From UBA2970 sp965221075 (GTDB taxonomy: Bacteria > Verrucomicrobiota > Verrucomicrobiia > Limisphaerales > AAA164-E04), in NCBI GenBank assembly GCA_965221075.1, contig OZ244865.1, positions 310,001 to 374,000 of the forward strand: a stretch of 64,000 nucleotides of DNA. Reading direction: 5' to 3'. Every line of letters begins with the position of its first letter. The stretch's first letter is position 1. Below are positions 18,175 to 27,147 of the stretch, one piece after another. The notes beneath the pieces are model-generated. The model saw only the letters and a list, made by a program, of their open reading frames with translations. It made no database searches and was not told the DNA's origin. A program made the position numbers and the translations under genes.

Positions 18175-20268
18175 ATGCCCCCCCGCCTCTGGTGGCTGCC
18201 GCTTTCCTTGCTGGCGCCCGGGCTCGCCGCAACCGAGCCTCCTCCCAACGTCGTCCTGATGCTGGCCGACGACATGGGCATGGGGGACACCAGCGCCTAC
18301 CAGGACTTCACCGGCAATTCCGACGAGGCGCAGCTGCGCACTCCGCAGATGGAGCGGCTGGCCCGCATGGGAATCCGCTTCACCGACGCCCACGCTCCGG
18401 CCTCCCGCTGCACTCCCACGCGCTACTCCCTGCTCACCGGCCGCTATTCCTGGCGCACCCGGCTCAAGTGGTGGGTGCTCTTCGGGGCCCAGGGGGATCC
18501 GCTGATCGAGCCGGACCGCCCCACTATCGCCTCCTTCCTCCGGGAACGGGGATACCGGACCGCCATGGTGGGAAAGTGGCACGTGGGACTCCGCTACCGG
18601 AGGGCCGACGGCTCTCCGGCCGCGGGATGGGGCGACGCCGACCTCGCTCTCCCCCTGCACACCACGCCGCTGGACCACGGGTTCGGATTCGCCCGCTACA
18701 CCTCCCGCTCCCACGGCACCTCGGGCCCCCAGGGGCGGGCCAACAAGCCCGATCAGGACGTCGGCCCAGGACATCTCCACGGGCGCAGGGCGGTCGGCGC
18801 CACCTCCCGGGGAAAGCAGCTGGCGGCGGAGGGCCCCGGCGCCTACCGGATCTCCCGGCTGGGCAGCCGGCATTCCGATCACGCCATCGGCTTCCTGGAG
18901 GATCACCTGGAGCATCCGGAGCGCCGGACCCGGCCCTTCTTCCTCTACTACCCGTCCAACTCCAACCACGGCCCCCATACTCCCGACCGCGCCGTCGGGG
19001 GCCGTCCCGTGCGGGGGGCCTCCCGGACCGTCTCCGGCCGGCCCTCGGATCGGCGGGGGGACTTCATCCACGAGAACGACGCGGCGCTGGGCCGCCTGCT
19101 GGACTGGCTGGAGGCCTCGGAGGATCCCCGCCTTCCGGGCAGCAAGCTCCTCGAGAACACGCTGGTGATCTTCACCAGCGACAACGGCGCCGAGAGGAAC
19201 GACGCGGCGGCCACCGGGCCCTTCCGGAGCAGCAAGGGCAGCTGCTACGAGGGAGGGCACCGGGTGCCCTTCCTGGCCTCCTGGCCCCGGGGAGGGGTGC
19301 CGGCCGGCGCCACCAGCCCCGCCCTCGTCGGGCTGCAGGACCTGTACGCCCTCCTGGCCGGCATCCTCGACGCTCCCCTTCCCGATCCCGCCAGGGGGGA
19401 GAAGGGCGCCGAGGACAGCATCGGCTTCCTGGACGCCCTGCGGGGAGAGCCCCGGCCCCGCTCCGCTCCTCTCTTCGCCAGCGGCCACAAGGAGGCCGGC
19501 GAGGATCCCGCCCTCCTGGCCATGCGCCTGGACGACCCCGTGGCGCGGGGCCGGAGCTATCCCGGCCAGTGGGTCCTGCTCCACGGCCCCTCCCTGATCC
19601 GGGAGGGCCGGCCGGATCCCCTGGAGCTCTACGATCTCGCCTCCGACCCCGGCCAGGAACGGAACCGCATCGGCGATCCGGCCCTCGGGGAGCTGGTGGA
19701 GGCCTTGTCGCAGATCGCCCGGGAGCACCGGAACGCCGGAGGCCACCGCCTGGCGGCTCTGCCGGTCCGGGAGCGGCATGTCTTCCGCTGGGATCTGGGA
19801 GCCGATCCCCGGGAGATCCCCCGGCAGGCCGGCCCCGGCCACTCCGTCGTCCGCCCCGGCCTGGTTCTCGAGCTCTCGGCCCGCGGCCCTCTGCCCCGGA
19901 CGCGGGGCGATGCCCTCGCCTTCTCCTCCAGGGGGCTGGGCCTGGGCAGCAGCGCCTCCCTCGCCTTCGAGGGAGGCAGCTCGATCGGCATCTCCTTCGA
20001 TCGGGACGTGATCGTCGAGTCGGTGTCCCTGGAGGCGGGACGGTCCGGCAGCTGCGGCGGCTTCTACCGCGTCGGCGGCGCCTCGCCCGTTCCGGTCTAC
20101 TGCGTCGACGCCGACAACGACTCCCGGACCCAGCACGGGATTCTCAGCGATCTGGGCGTGCTGTCCAGGGGCGAGACGCTCCGGCTGGACACCTCGCCCC
20201 ACCTGGGAGTCGAGCCCCCGGGCCGCTGGTGGCTGCGCCGGATCGCCGTCCGGACGCTCGGGCCCTGA
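18175..20268 (+). CDS. Secreted formylglycine-dependent sulfatase with C-terminal beta domain
   Basis: A 697-residue protein. A signal peptide (MPPRLWWLPLSLLAPGLAA) precedes the alkaline-phosphatase-fold sulfatase core: metal ligands in VVLMLADDMGMGD, the CTPTR motif with the cysteine to be converted to formylglycine at residue 79, GKWHVG with the active-site lysine and histidine, and FTSDNGAE. After about residue 520 comes an extra domain of about 170 residues (YCVDADNDSRTQHGILSD, then LDTSPHLGVEPPGRWWLR) that looks like a beta-sandwich, perhaps for substrate binding or cell-surface attachment. Start choice: an earlier in-frame ATG at 18115 would put 20 residues in front of the signal peptide. 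Likely role: removing sulfate from polysaccharides in the envelope or outside. Confidence 0.88.
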   Translation: MPPRLWWLPLSLLAPGLAATEPPPNVVLMLADDMGMGDTSAYQDFTGNSDEAQLRTPQMERLARMGIRFTDAHAPASRCTPTRYSLLTGRYSWRTRLKWWVLFGAQGDPLIEPDRPTIASFLRERGYRTAMVGKWHVGLRYRRADGSPAAGWGDADLALPLHTTPLDHGFGFARYTSRSHGTSGPQGRANKPDQDVGPGHLHGRRAVGATSRGKQLAAEGPGAYRISRLGSRHSDHAIGFLEDHLEHPERRTRPFFLYYPSNSNHGPHTPDRAVGGRPVRGASRTVSGRPSDRRGDFIHENDAALGRLLDWLEASEDPRLPGSKLLENTLVIFTSDNGAERNDAAATGPFRSSKGSCYEGGHRVPFLASWPRGGVPAGATSPALVGLQDLYALLAGILDAPLPDPARGEKGAEDSIGFLDALRGEPRPRSAPLFASGHKEAGEDPALLAMRLDDPVARGRSYPGQWVLLHGPSLIREGRPDPLELYDLASDPGQERNRIGDPALGELVEALSQIAREHRNAGGHRLAALPVRERHVFRWDLGADPREIPRQAGPGHSVVRPGLVLELSARGPLPRTRGDALAFSSRGLGLGSSASLAFEGGSSIGISFDRDVIVESVSLEAGRSGSCGGFYRVGGASPVPVYCVDADNDSRTQHGILSDLGVLSRGETLRLDTSPHLGVEPPGRWWLRRIAVRTLGP

Positions 20269-20368
20269 GCCCCGCTCCGTCCCGCCGGGGCGGCCCCGGG
20301 GCGCGTTCCTCCGCCGGGCCGGCACGGGCCTGCGGTCCCGCCCGGCGGGAGAGAGGCTGGGAACCGGA

Positions 20369-21073
20369 TCAGCGGCCGGGCTTCTTGAAGTCCAGGACGA
20401 TGCCGTTGGTGGCTGCCAGGCTCACTGGCGCGACATGGGCGTCGACGAAGAGGGTGTTGGATCTCCCTTCGGGGTGGCGGCTGCCGTGGCGGTAGCCGAG
20501 GTTCCTGGCGGTGAGGTCGACGATGGGCGGATGGTTGCGGACATAGGCGAGATCGCTGACCAGCAGCGTCTGCGAGGGCCGGGAGACCTGCCCTATCTTC
20601 GCGGTCTCGGCCGAGGGGAACTGGCCGGGACCGTCGGGGAAGTTCAGGGAGGTGTACTGGTTGAGGCCGTAGCTGATCCTCCAGGGATTGCCTCCCTCGA
20701 GCGGCTCCTTCATCCGGATGGGGCAGATGGAGACGCCGTTGGTGAAGTTCTTTCCCTCGGCCCGGTAGTCGAATTCCGCCCGCCCGTAGTAGGAGAAGAG
20801 CAGGGCCTCGAAGTTGTTGATGTTGGCGTCGTGGATGTAGGTGTCGGGGCCATGGCCCCAGGCGTAGGGCAGCTTGCCGCCGTTGTCGGAGGTGTAGAGG
20901 GAGATGGCGATGCCCATCTGCTTGAGGTTGCTGACGCACTCGATGGAGTGGGCCCTGTCCTTGGCCTTGGAGAGGGCGGGCAGGAGCATGCCGGCCAGGA
21001 TGGCGATGATGGCGATCACCACCAGCAGCTCGATGAGGGTGAAGGCGAGACGGGATCGCATGGGACCAGTCAT
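20369..21073 (-). CDS. Pseudopilin-like protein (prepilin N-terminal methylation domain)
   Basis: A 234-residue protein of the PVC-expanded PulG/DUF1559-like type. The N-terminus MTGPMRSRLA|FTLIELLVVIAI has the prepilin helix with glutamate at +5, but alanine instead of glycine at the cleavage position. The helix continues into AILAGMLLPALSKAK and SNLKQMGIAISLYTSDNGGKLP. The C-terminal region contains LFVDAHVAP, the usual 'DGHV'-like element of this family. A second ATG at 21059-21061 (MRSR) is an alternative start. It probably assembles into a secretion pseudopilus or sits in the inner membrane after processing. It is convergent with the sulfatase upstream and unlinked to the secretion operon at 55-60 kb. 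Confidence 0.85.
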   Translation of the reverse strand: MTGPMRSRLAFTLIELLVVIAIIAILAGMLLPALSKAKDRAHSIECVSNLKQMGIAISLYTSDNGGKLPYAWGHGPDTYIHDANINNFEALLFSYYGRAEFDYRAEGKNFTNGVSICPIRMKEPLEGGNPWRISYGLNQYTSLNFPDGPGQFPSAETAKIGQVSRPSQTLLVSDLAYVRNHPPIVDLTARNLGYRHGSRHPEGRSNTLFVDAHVAPVSLAATNGIVLDFKKPGR

Positions 21074-21310
21074 AGCGCATGATCGTGGCGCGGCGCAACG
21101 TCCTCCGGCATGCGCAAGCATCGAAGCACCGTCCCGCCGTTCCGCCTGCGGAGCGCGACGACTCTCGCCCCGCTCAGGCCGGGAAGGGCGGCCGCGCCGG
21201 CAGCCGGAGCCTCCATCCCCGCCCTCCTGAGGAAGCCGGCCGGCCGGTGAAGGGGCGTCTGCGGGGAATGGGATTTGCACCGTCGATACCGATCCATTCT
21301 ACTTAGCCGG

Positions 21311-23959
21311 ATGATCGGGGATCGGGAGCCGGGGAGGCTTTTTCAGGGCATCGGCCAGCGGGTGGAGAAGGCCCGGGGAGAGGGGGCATCCGCCTATTCG
21401 GAGGCGCTGGAAGAGAAGCTGCAGGCCCTCGTCAAGCTCTCCGCCATCGCCATGGTCGGCTCCATGGGGGAGGACAGCAAGCAGAGCCGGTACCGCCTGG
21501 AATACCGGCTGGTGCGGGCCGCCGATCCAGGGGAGTGGCTGCGCGTCCTCGACGAGGCCATTTCCGGCAGGAACCGCGAGATCCTTGCCCCTGCCGGAGC
21601 CTGGATGGCCCGCGGCTTCCGGAGGCCGCTCGGCGAGTCGGGCTGGCAGGGCGAACTGGCCCGCCTGCTCCGGCCGCTGGCGGGTTCGGCGGAGCCCGCT
21701 CCGGCGGCGTCCGGGACATTGGCGGAGGCCCTGGCGCTTGGGGGGAGGATCCTGGGCGGGGAGAGGGAACCGGACCTCCAGGCCTGCGGGAGCCTCCACC
21801 GGGCCCTGGCGATCCTGGAGGAGAACCTGCCGCCGATGCGCCTGACCTGGGCGCTGCTCCGCCGGAACATCTCGGGGAAGTACCGGGTGGATCCCCTGCT
21901 CGGCGATCCGGCTCCCTTCGAGCGCCTCAAGAAGAGCAGGGACGCCGTCCTGCCCGACGGGGCCTACCTGTGCCTGCCGGAGGAATATGGAGGAGAGCCG
22001 CCCCAGCATCTGCCCCTCCTCCGGGTGGATCCCGAGAGCCGCAGCCTGTGGCTGCCCGAGGGCGGGTACGAGGAGGGGACCCTCGCCGTCCGCTGCCTGG
22101 ACTCCGGAGAGGAGGGCCGCTGGAACGAGCCGAGGTGGGATCTGGAGGCCGAGCAGCTGTCCTCCAGCCAGGGGGAGGGGGCCCCGGTCCTGGTTCCGGT
22201 GGGCAACCTGTTCTGCAACCTCCCGCCCCTTCCTGCGGGGCATGTCGAGCGCGGGGATCTGGAGGGGCGACTGCTGGAGATACTCCTGGAGCCGGGCCGG
22301 CGCACCGTCGCGACCCTCTGGGGACCGGCCGGCACCGGCAAGTCGCTGATGGCCCTCTCGGCCCTCCACCGCCTGTCCCGGATGGAGGAGGCGCCCTACG
22401 ACGTGGTCCTCTGGATCACCGCCAGGGACATGGACCTGCTGGAGGACGGCCGCAGGCGCGTCCTGCGGCAGGCATGCCGCCTTCGGGACATCGCCTCCCT
22501 GGCGGCGCTGCTGGGGGAGCGGGAGCCGGAGGATCCCCTGGACTGGTTCGGGAGCTGCCTCGAAGAGGGCCTCTCGGGCTCCACCCTCTTCGCCTTCGAC
22601 GGCTTCGAATGCCTGGACGACCCAGCCGGAGCCTTCCGGTGGATCGAGGAGCGCGTCCATCCGCCCAACAAGGTCCTGATCACCTCCCGCCACCGGGACT
22701 TCCAGGGGGACTACCCCCTGCGCGTCGGGGGCCTCTCGCCGGAGGAGGCGGCCCAGCTGGCCGAGGAGCACCTCTACCTGGCCGGCCTCGAGGACAAGGT
22801 GGACCAGGACTGCTGCCGGCGGATCCTCGCCGAGTGCGAAGGCCACCCCTACCTGATCAAGACGCTCCTGGGCGAGGCGGCGCTCAACCGGAAGACCGAG
22901 CCCCGCATGATGCTGACCCGGGAGGAGGGGACGATGGAGGAGTTCTACGGGAGGATCTACCGCTCGCTGGGCCCCGACGCGCGCCGCGCCTTCCTGCTGC
23001 TGAGCAGCTGGCGGGTGGCTCTGCCCGAGGCGGCGCTGGAGGCCGTCTCGCTCCGCTCGGGGCAGGAGGGCTTCGATGCGGTCTCCGGCCTGGAGGAGGC
23101 GATCCAGGCCGGCCTGGTGGAGAGCTATCCCTCCGACGACGGGAGGAGCCGCTTCGTCGGCGTCCCGCTGGCGGCCGGCCTGTTCGGCCAGCGCATCCTC
23201 GCCACCCTCCCTCTGCGCCACACCCTGGAGAAGGACAAGCGCTTCGCCATGGAGTTCGGAGCCGGCCTGAAGGAGGACGCCAGGCGGGGCACTCCGGCCC
23301 GGATCGATCCCCTGGTGCGCGCCGTGGCCGAAAGGCTGATCGACGCCTCCGGGGAGGGCATGGAGCGGGACCTGCGGGTGATGGAGAAGCTGGCCCAGCG
23401 CTTCCCGGCCGTCTACCTGCGGCTGGCCGGGCTCGTGCTCGAGAGGGATCCCGGGCACGAGCTGCTGGCGCGGATCCGGGACTACCTCCGGGACTGCCTC
23501 CGCTGGACCGGGGGAAGCCAGCGGCGCAGGGCCTGGCTGGCCCTCTCCGACTGCCACGCGAGACTGGCGGAGTACAAGGAGGAGGTGTTCGCCCGCTGCG
23601 AGGCCTCGCTGGTGCCCGAGACCACCAACGAGGAGATCAGCCTGGACGCCAACCGGCTCAACGGCCGCTTCCGGGACCTGAAGCAGTCGGGGGTCTCCAT
23701 CCGCTGGCTGGACGAGGAGATCCGCATGTCGATCGGCCGGGTGATCGAGGAGATGGAGTCGCGCCTGCCCGCCCTCTCGGCGGCCGCCTGCTCCCGCCTG
23801 GCCTGGCTCCACCTCAACATGGGCAACTCCCGGCGCTCGCTGCGGATCGCCCAGGAGGGCCTCGAGAAGGAGCCTGGCGACGTCCACTGCCAGAGCCTGC
23901 GGGATCGGCTCGAGAGGCAGGCCGGCCAGGCGGAGCGGCCGCCGGTCCAGGCGTTCTGA
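21311..23959 (+). CDS. STAND-family NTPase with unassigned N-terminal domain
   Basis: An 882-residue cytoplasmic protein. Residues 1-320 form an N-terminal region I cannot assign (YLCLPEEYGG and LPLLRVDPESRSLWLPEGGY look like a small beta-rich effector or adaptor). Then comes a P-loop NTPase of the NB-ARC/NACHT kind: Walker A GPAGTGKSL (Lys344), Walker B TLFAFDGFECLDD (Asp430), sensor-1 VLITSRHRDF, and a GHPYLIK element in the place of the GxP motif. A winged-helix-like stretch follows, then about 250 residues rich in helical repeats (RRAWLALSDCHARLAEYKEE; LAWLHLNMGNSRRSLRIAQEGLEKEPGD is TPR-like). STAND proteins are switches that oligomerise on sensing a ligand and often trigger defence or regulation. 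TTG 21275 is an alternative start. The HAD gene begins 35 bases later. Confidence 0.75.
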   Translation: MIGDREPGRLFQGIGQRVEKARGEGASAYSEALEEKLQALVKLSAIAMVGSMGEDSKQSRYRLEYRLVRAADPGEWLRVLDEAISGRNREILAPAGAWMARGFRRPLGESGWQGELARLLRPLAGSAEPAPAASGTLAEALALGGRILGGEREPDLQACGSLHRALAILEENLPPMRLTWALLRRNISGKYRVDPLLGDPAPFERLKKSRDAVLPDGAYLCLPEEYGGEPPQHLPLLRVDPESRSLWLPEGGYEEGTLAVRCLDSGEEGRWNEPRWDLEAEQLSSSQGEGAPVLVPVGNLFCNLPPLPAGHVERGDLEGRLLEILLEPGRRTVATLWGPAGTGKSLMALSALHRLSRMEEAPYDVVLWITARDMDLLEDGRRRVLRQACRLRDIASLAALLGEREPEDPLDWFGSCLEEGLSGSTLFAFDGFECLDDPAGAFRWIEERVHPPNKVLITSRHRDFQGDYPLRVGGLSPEEAAQLAEEHLYLAGLEDKVDQDCCRRILAECEGHPYLIKTLLGEAALNRKTEPRMMLTREEGTMEEFYGRIYRSLGPDARRAFLLLSSWRVALPEAALEAVSLRSGQEGFDAVSGLEEAIQAGLVESYPSDDGRSRFVGVPLAAGLFGQRILATLPLRHTLEKDKRFAMEFGAGLKEDARRGTPARIDPLVRAVAERLIDASGEGMERDLRVMEKLAQRFPAVYLRLAGLVLERDPGHELLARIRDYLRDCLRWTGGSQRRRAWLALSDCHARLAEYKEEVFARCEASLVPETTNEEISLDANRLNGRFRDLKQSGVSIRWLDEEIRMSIGRVIEEMESRLPALSAAACSRLAWLHLNMGNSRRSLRIAQEGLEKEPGDVHCQSLRDRLERQAGQAERPPVQAF

Positions 23960-23994
23960 AGCTGGACGGGGAAGCCAGCCGCAATCGCCGGGCC

Positions 23995-24813
23995 ATGGCC
24001 GTAGTCGAGATGGTGAGGGAGTGGCGGTCGAGGCCTCCGGCCGGCTGCGTCCTCTTCGACTTCGACGGGACCCTCTCCCTGATCCGCCAGGGGTGGCCCG
24101 AGGTGATGGTGGAGATGTTCCTGGAGCTGCTTCCCCCTCGGGAGGGCCGCAGCCGCCAGGAGGACCGGAGCATGCTGCTCGGCGACATGATGCGCCTGGC
24201 CGGCCGGCAGACCATCCACCAGATGATCCGGTTCGCCGAGCGGGTCCGCGAGCGGGGCCGGGAGCCCGAGGATCCCCTGCGCTACAAGCGCCGCTACCTG
24301 GATCTGCTGGATCGCCGCATCGCCCCCCGTCTGGAGAGGCTGCGGAGCGGGGAGTGCGCCGACTCCTTCCTGCTCCATGGCTCCCGGCCCCTCCTGGAGC
24401 GGCTGAGGTCGCTGGGGCTGCCCCTCTACCTGGCCAGCGGAACCGACGAGGACATGGTGCGCCGCGAGGCCCGGCTCCTGGAGATCGACGGCTACTTCGA
24501 GGGACGCATCCACGGGGCGGTGGACGACTGGCGCAGCTTCTCCAAGCGCAAGGCGATCGGGAGGATCCTCTCGGAGCGGAGCATCGGCGGGGAGCGGCTG
24601 CTCTCCTTCGGAGACGGCTTCGTGGAGATCGAGGAGACCCGACGGGTGGGGGGGCTGGCGGTCGGGGTGGCCAGCGACGAGGCCCGCAACGGCTCGGGCC
24701 GGGTCGACCGGTGGAAGCGGCGCCGGCTGCTGGAGGCGGGGGCCGACGCCATCGTCCCCGACTACCGGGAGGGGGGCGATCTGGCGGACCTCCTTCTCGC
24801 ACGGGACCCATGA
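23995..24813 (+). CDS. HAD-family phosphatase
   Basis: A 272-residue haloacid-dehalogenase-type hydrolase. Motif I is FDFDGTLS (Asp22 nucleophile, Asp24), motif II is LYLASGT, the motif III lysine lies around FSKRKAIG, and motif IV is LLSFGDGFVEIEE. The insert between motifs I and II is helical (about 110 residues), as in cap type C1 phosphoglycolate-phosphatase relatives. The substrate is probably a sugar or sugar-acid phosphate. The start is ATG 23995, and the stop overlaps the next start (ATGA). The gene is first in a coupled trio with a DHS-like protein and a PfkB kinase, so it likely acts in the same small-molecule pathway. Confidence 0.82.
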   Translation: MAVVEMVREWRSRPPAGCVLFDFDGTLSLIRQGWPEVMVEMFLELLPPREGRSRQEDRSMLLGDMMRLAGRQTIHQMIRFAERVRERGREPEDPLRYKRRYLDLLDRRIAPRLERLRSGECADSFLLHGSRPLLERLRSLGLPLYLASGTDEDMVRREARLLEIDGYFEGRIHGAVDDWRSFSKRKAIGRILSERSIGGERLLSFGDGFVEIEETRRVGGLAVGVASDEARNGSGRVDRWKRRRLLEAGADAIVPDYREGGDLADLLLARDP

Positions 24814-25922
24814 GGGATCGGGAGGCGCTGCTCGATCTGGGCCGGATCCGGGTCCGGCCCCTCGCGGAGAGGAAGAGCCTCTCCAGGGTGGACGAGATCC
24901 TGGCCGATCCCGGCGCTGCGCCGCCACCGGCGGATCCGGAGGCCTTCCGGACAATCGAGCAGTGCGCGGAGCAGGTGGTCCGGGCCCGGGAGCGCGGCGC
25001 GTCGGTGATCCTGGCCTACGGGGCGCATCTGCTGCGCAACGGCGCCGCCAGGATCATGGAGCGGATGATGGAGGGCGGCTGGCTCACCCATCTGGCCACC
25101 AGCGGAGCCGGGACCATCCACGACTGGGAGTACGCCTGGCAGGGATGCTCCACCGAGAGCGTCCGGGAGAATGTCGCCGACGGGACCTTCGGGGCCTGGG
25201 AGGAGACCGGCCGCTGCCACCACCTCGCCCTGATGGCCGGGGCTCTCGAGGGGATGGGCTACGGAGGCTCGCTGGGCCGCTTCATCATGGAGGAGGAGCT
25301 CTTCCTCCCCGGATCCGCCCAGCTGGAGGGATGGATCAGGAGCGATCCGCTGCATCCCCTGGCTGCGGCCCGGGCCGATCTGCTGCAGGCCATCGGCCGC
25401 CACTCCCTGCCGGCCGGGCGGCTGAAGGTTCCCCATCCCTGGAAGCACGCCTCGCCCCTGGCGCAGGCCTGGCGCCTGGGACTGCCCTTCTCGGTCCATC
25501 CGGGCATCGGCTACGACATCGTCTCCTGCCACCCGATGTTCAGCGGGTCGGTGATCGGGCGGGCCGCCGACACCGACTTCCGCCTCCTGGGCGCCGCGGT
25601 GGAGGGCCTGGAGGGCGGGGTGGCGATCTCGGTCGGCTCGGCCGTGATGGCCCCCCAGGTCCTGGAGAAGTCGATGAGCTGCGTCAACAACCTCCGGCGG
25701 CAGGAGGGGCGGCCCCCGGTCTCCGGCCACCACATCTTCGTGGTGGACCTGCAGCGGGGCGGGCAGCGGGACTGGAGCCGTGGCGAGCCTCCCCGGGACT
25801 CCCCCGACTACTACCTGCGCTTCTGCAAGAGCCTCTCCCGCCTGGGCGCCCCCATGCGCTACGCCCGCTGCGACAACCTGGCCTTCCTCCACCACCTCTG
25901 GCGGCTTCTCTCCCGGGCATGA
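24810..25922 (+). CDS. Deoxyhypusine-synthase-like protein of unknown substrate
   Basis: A 370-residue cytoplasmic protein. From memory of bacterial proteins annotated as deoxyhypusine synthase family, the segments AYGAHLLRNGAARIMERMM, LATSGAGTIHDWEYA, GLPFSVHPGIGYDIVSCHP and LEGGVAISVGSAVMAPQVLEK match in order and spacing. These would form the NAD-binding Rossmann-like fold of that family. True deoxyhypusine synthases use a lysine in a different context and modify eIF5A, which bacteria lack, so the reaction here is unknown. It is coupled by ATGA to both the HAD phosphatase before it and the PfkB kinase after it. A sugar isomerase or NAD-dependent transferase role is conceivable. Family assignment is moderate, function open. 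Confidence 0.55.
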   Translation: MRDREALLDLGRIRVRPLAERKSLSRVDEILADPGAAPPPADPEAFRTIEQCAEQVVRARERGASVILAYGAHLLRNGAARIMERMMEGGWLTHLATSGAGTIHDWEYAWQGCSTESVRENVADGTFGAWEETGRCHHLALMAGALEGMGYGGSLGRFIMEEELFLPGSAQLEGWIRSDPLHPLAAARADLLQAIGRHSLPAGRLKVPHPWKHASPLAQAWRLGLPFSVHPGIGYDIVSCHPMFSGSVIGRAADTDFRLLGAAVEGLEGGVAISVGSAVMAPQVLEKSMSCVNNLRRQEGRPPVSGHHIFVVDLQRGGQRDWSRGEPPRDSPDYYLRFCKSLSRLGAPMRYARCDNLAFLHHLWRLLSRA

Positions 25923-26935
25923 CCCTCCGGCGCTTCCAGGAGATCACCGGCGCCTACCCGGATCTGCGGATCGCGGTGGTGGGGGACTTCTGCCTGGACC
26001 GCTACTTCGAGATCGATCCCTCGCTGCGGGAGACCTCCCTGGAGACCGGCCTGGAGGTACGCAACATCGTCCGCACCCGGGTGCAGCCCGGGGCCGCGGG
26101 GACCATCCTGAGCAACCTCTCGGCCCTGGGAGTGGGCGCCCTGCCGGTAGCGGGATTCTGCGGAGCCGACGGCGAGGGCCATCTGCTGCGCCAGGCCCTG
26201 GAAGCGTGCCCCGGAGCGGATCTGCGCCACTTCCTGGAGGCGGAGGACCGGACTACCTTCACCTACACCAAGCCGCTGGTGATGGAGCCCGGAGGCCCGC
26301 CCCGCGAGCTCTGCCGCCTCGATCAGAAGAACTGGACCAGGACCCCCGGGCCCGTATCCCTGGAGCTGGCCCGCTCGGTGGAGCGGCTGGCCGGCGAGGC
26401 CGACGCGATGGTAGTGCTCGACCAGGTGGATCGGCCCGGGACCGGAGCGGTGACCCCGGAGGTGCTCAGGGTCCTGGGGCGTCCGGCCCCGGTCCCCGTC
26501 CTGGCCGACTGCCGGCGCGGCCTCGCGGGATACCCGCCCCTGGACTACAAGATGAACCGGAGCGAGCTGCAGCGCATGCTCGGCGGACCCGGGCTTCCCG
26601 ATGCGGAGGCGGCTCTGGAGGCGGCGGGGGAGCTGGCCCGTCGCAACCGGCGCAGGGTCTTCGTCACCCTGGCGGAGGAGGGCATCGTGGGCGCCGGTCC
26701 CGGCGGCGATCCCTGCCACCTCCCGGCCCTCCCGGTGGCCGGTCCCATCGACATAGTAGGCGCCGGAGACGCGGTGACCGCAGGCCTGGCCGCAGCCCTG
26801 GCCGCCCGGGCCACTCTCGAGGAGGCGATGGCCCTGGCCATGGCCTCGGCCAAGGTGGTGGTCCAGCAGCTGGGGACCACCGGAAGCGCCCGGCGCGAGC
26901 AGATCCTCCCCCTGGTCTGCGGACAGGCTCCCTGA
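25919..26935 (+). CDS. PfkB/ribokinase-family sugar kinase (RfaE-like)
   Basis: A 338-residue kinase. The N-terminal IAVVGDFCLDRYFEID resembles the start of the HldE/RfaE kinase domain. GAAGTILSNLSALGV is the first PfkB signature region, and DIVGAGDAVTAGLAAAL is the second signature with the catalytic aspartate in GAGD. VFVTLAEEGI forms the ATP-side strand. There is no cytidylyltransferase domain, so it is only the kinase half compared with HldE. The ATG overlaps the stop of the DHS-like gene. With the HAD phosphatase it suggests a phosphorylation and dephosphorylation step on one sugar. The substrate cannot be told from sequence. Confidence 0.88.
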   Translation: MTLRRFQEITGAYPDLRIAVVGDFCLDRYFEIDPSLRETSLETGLEVRNIVRTRVQPGAAGTILSNLSALGVGALPVAGFCGADGEGHLLRQALEACPGADLRHFLEAEDRTTFTYTKPLVMEPGGPPRELCRLDQKNWTRTPGPVSLELARSVERLAGEADAMVVLDQVDRPGTGAVTPEVLRVLGRPAPVPVLADCRRGLAGYPPLDYKMNRSELQRMLGGPGLPDAEAALEAAGELARRNRRRVFVTLAEEGIVGAGPGGDPCHLPALPVAGPIDIVGAGDAVTAGLAAALAARATLEEAMALAMASAKVVVQQLGTTGSARREQILPLVCGQAP

Positions 26936-27147
26936 CCTTCTTTCCTGGGAGGGAGCTCCGGGCCCGGCGCCTTCACGGCAGGGGTTCCGGCCGGCCGTCT
27001 CCCAGGCCCTGCCGGACGGAGCGGCGCGCCGCGTCCCGGGCGAACCGCCTTGCCCCTGCGCCATGGCGCCTCCCCCGATCCGGTCGCCGCACAGGACTTG
27101 GCCGTATTGTTTTCCCAGCCTGGAGATCGTGCGCTACGTTTCGACGG

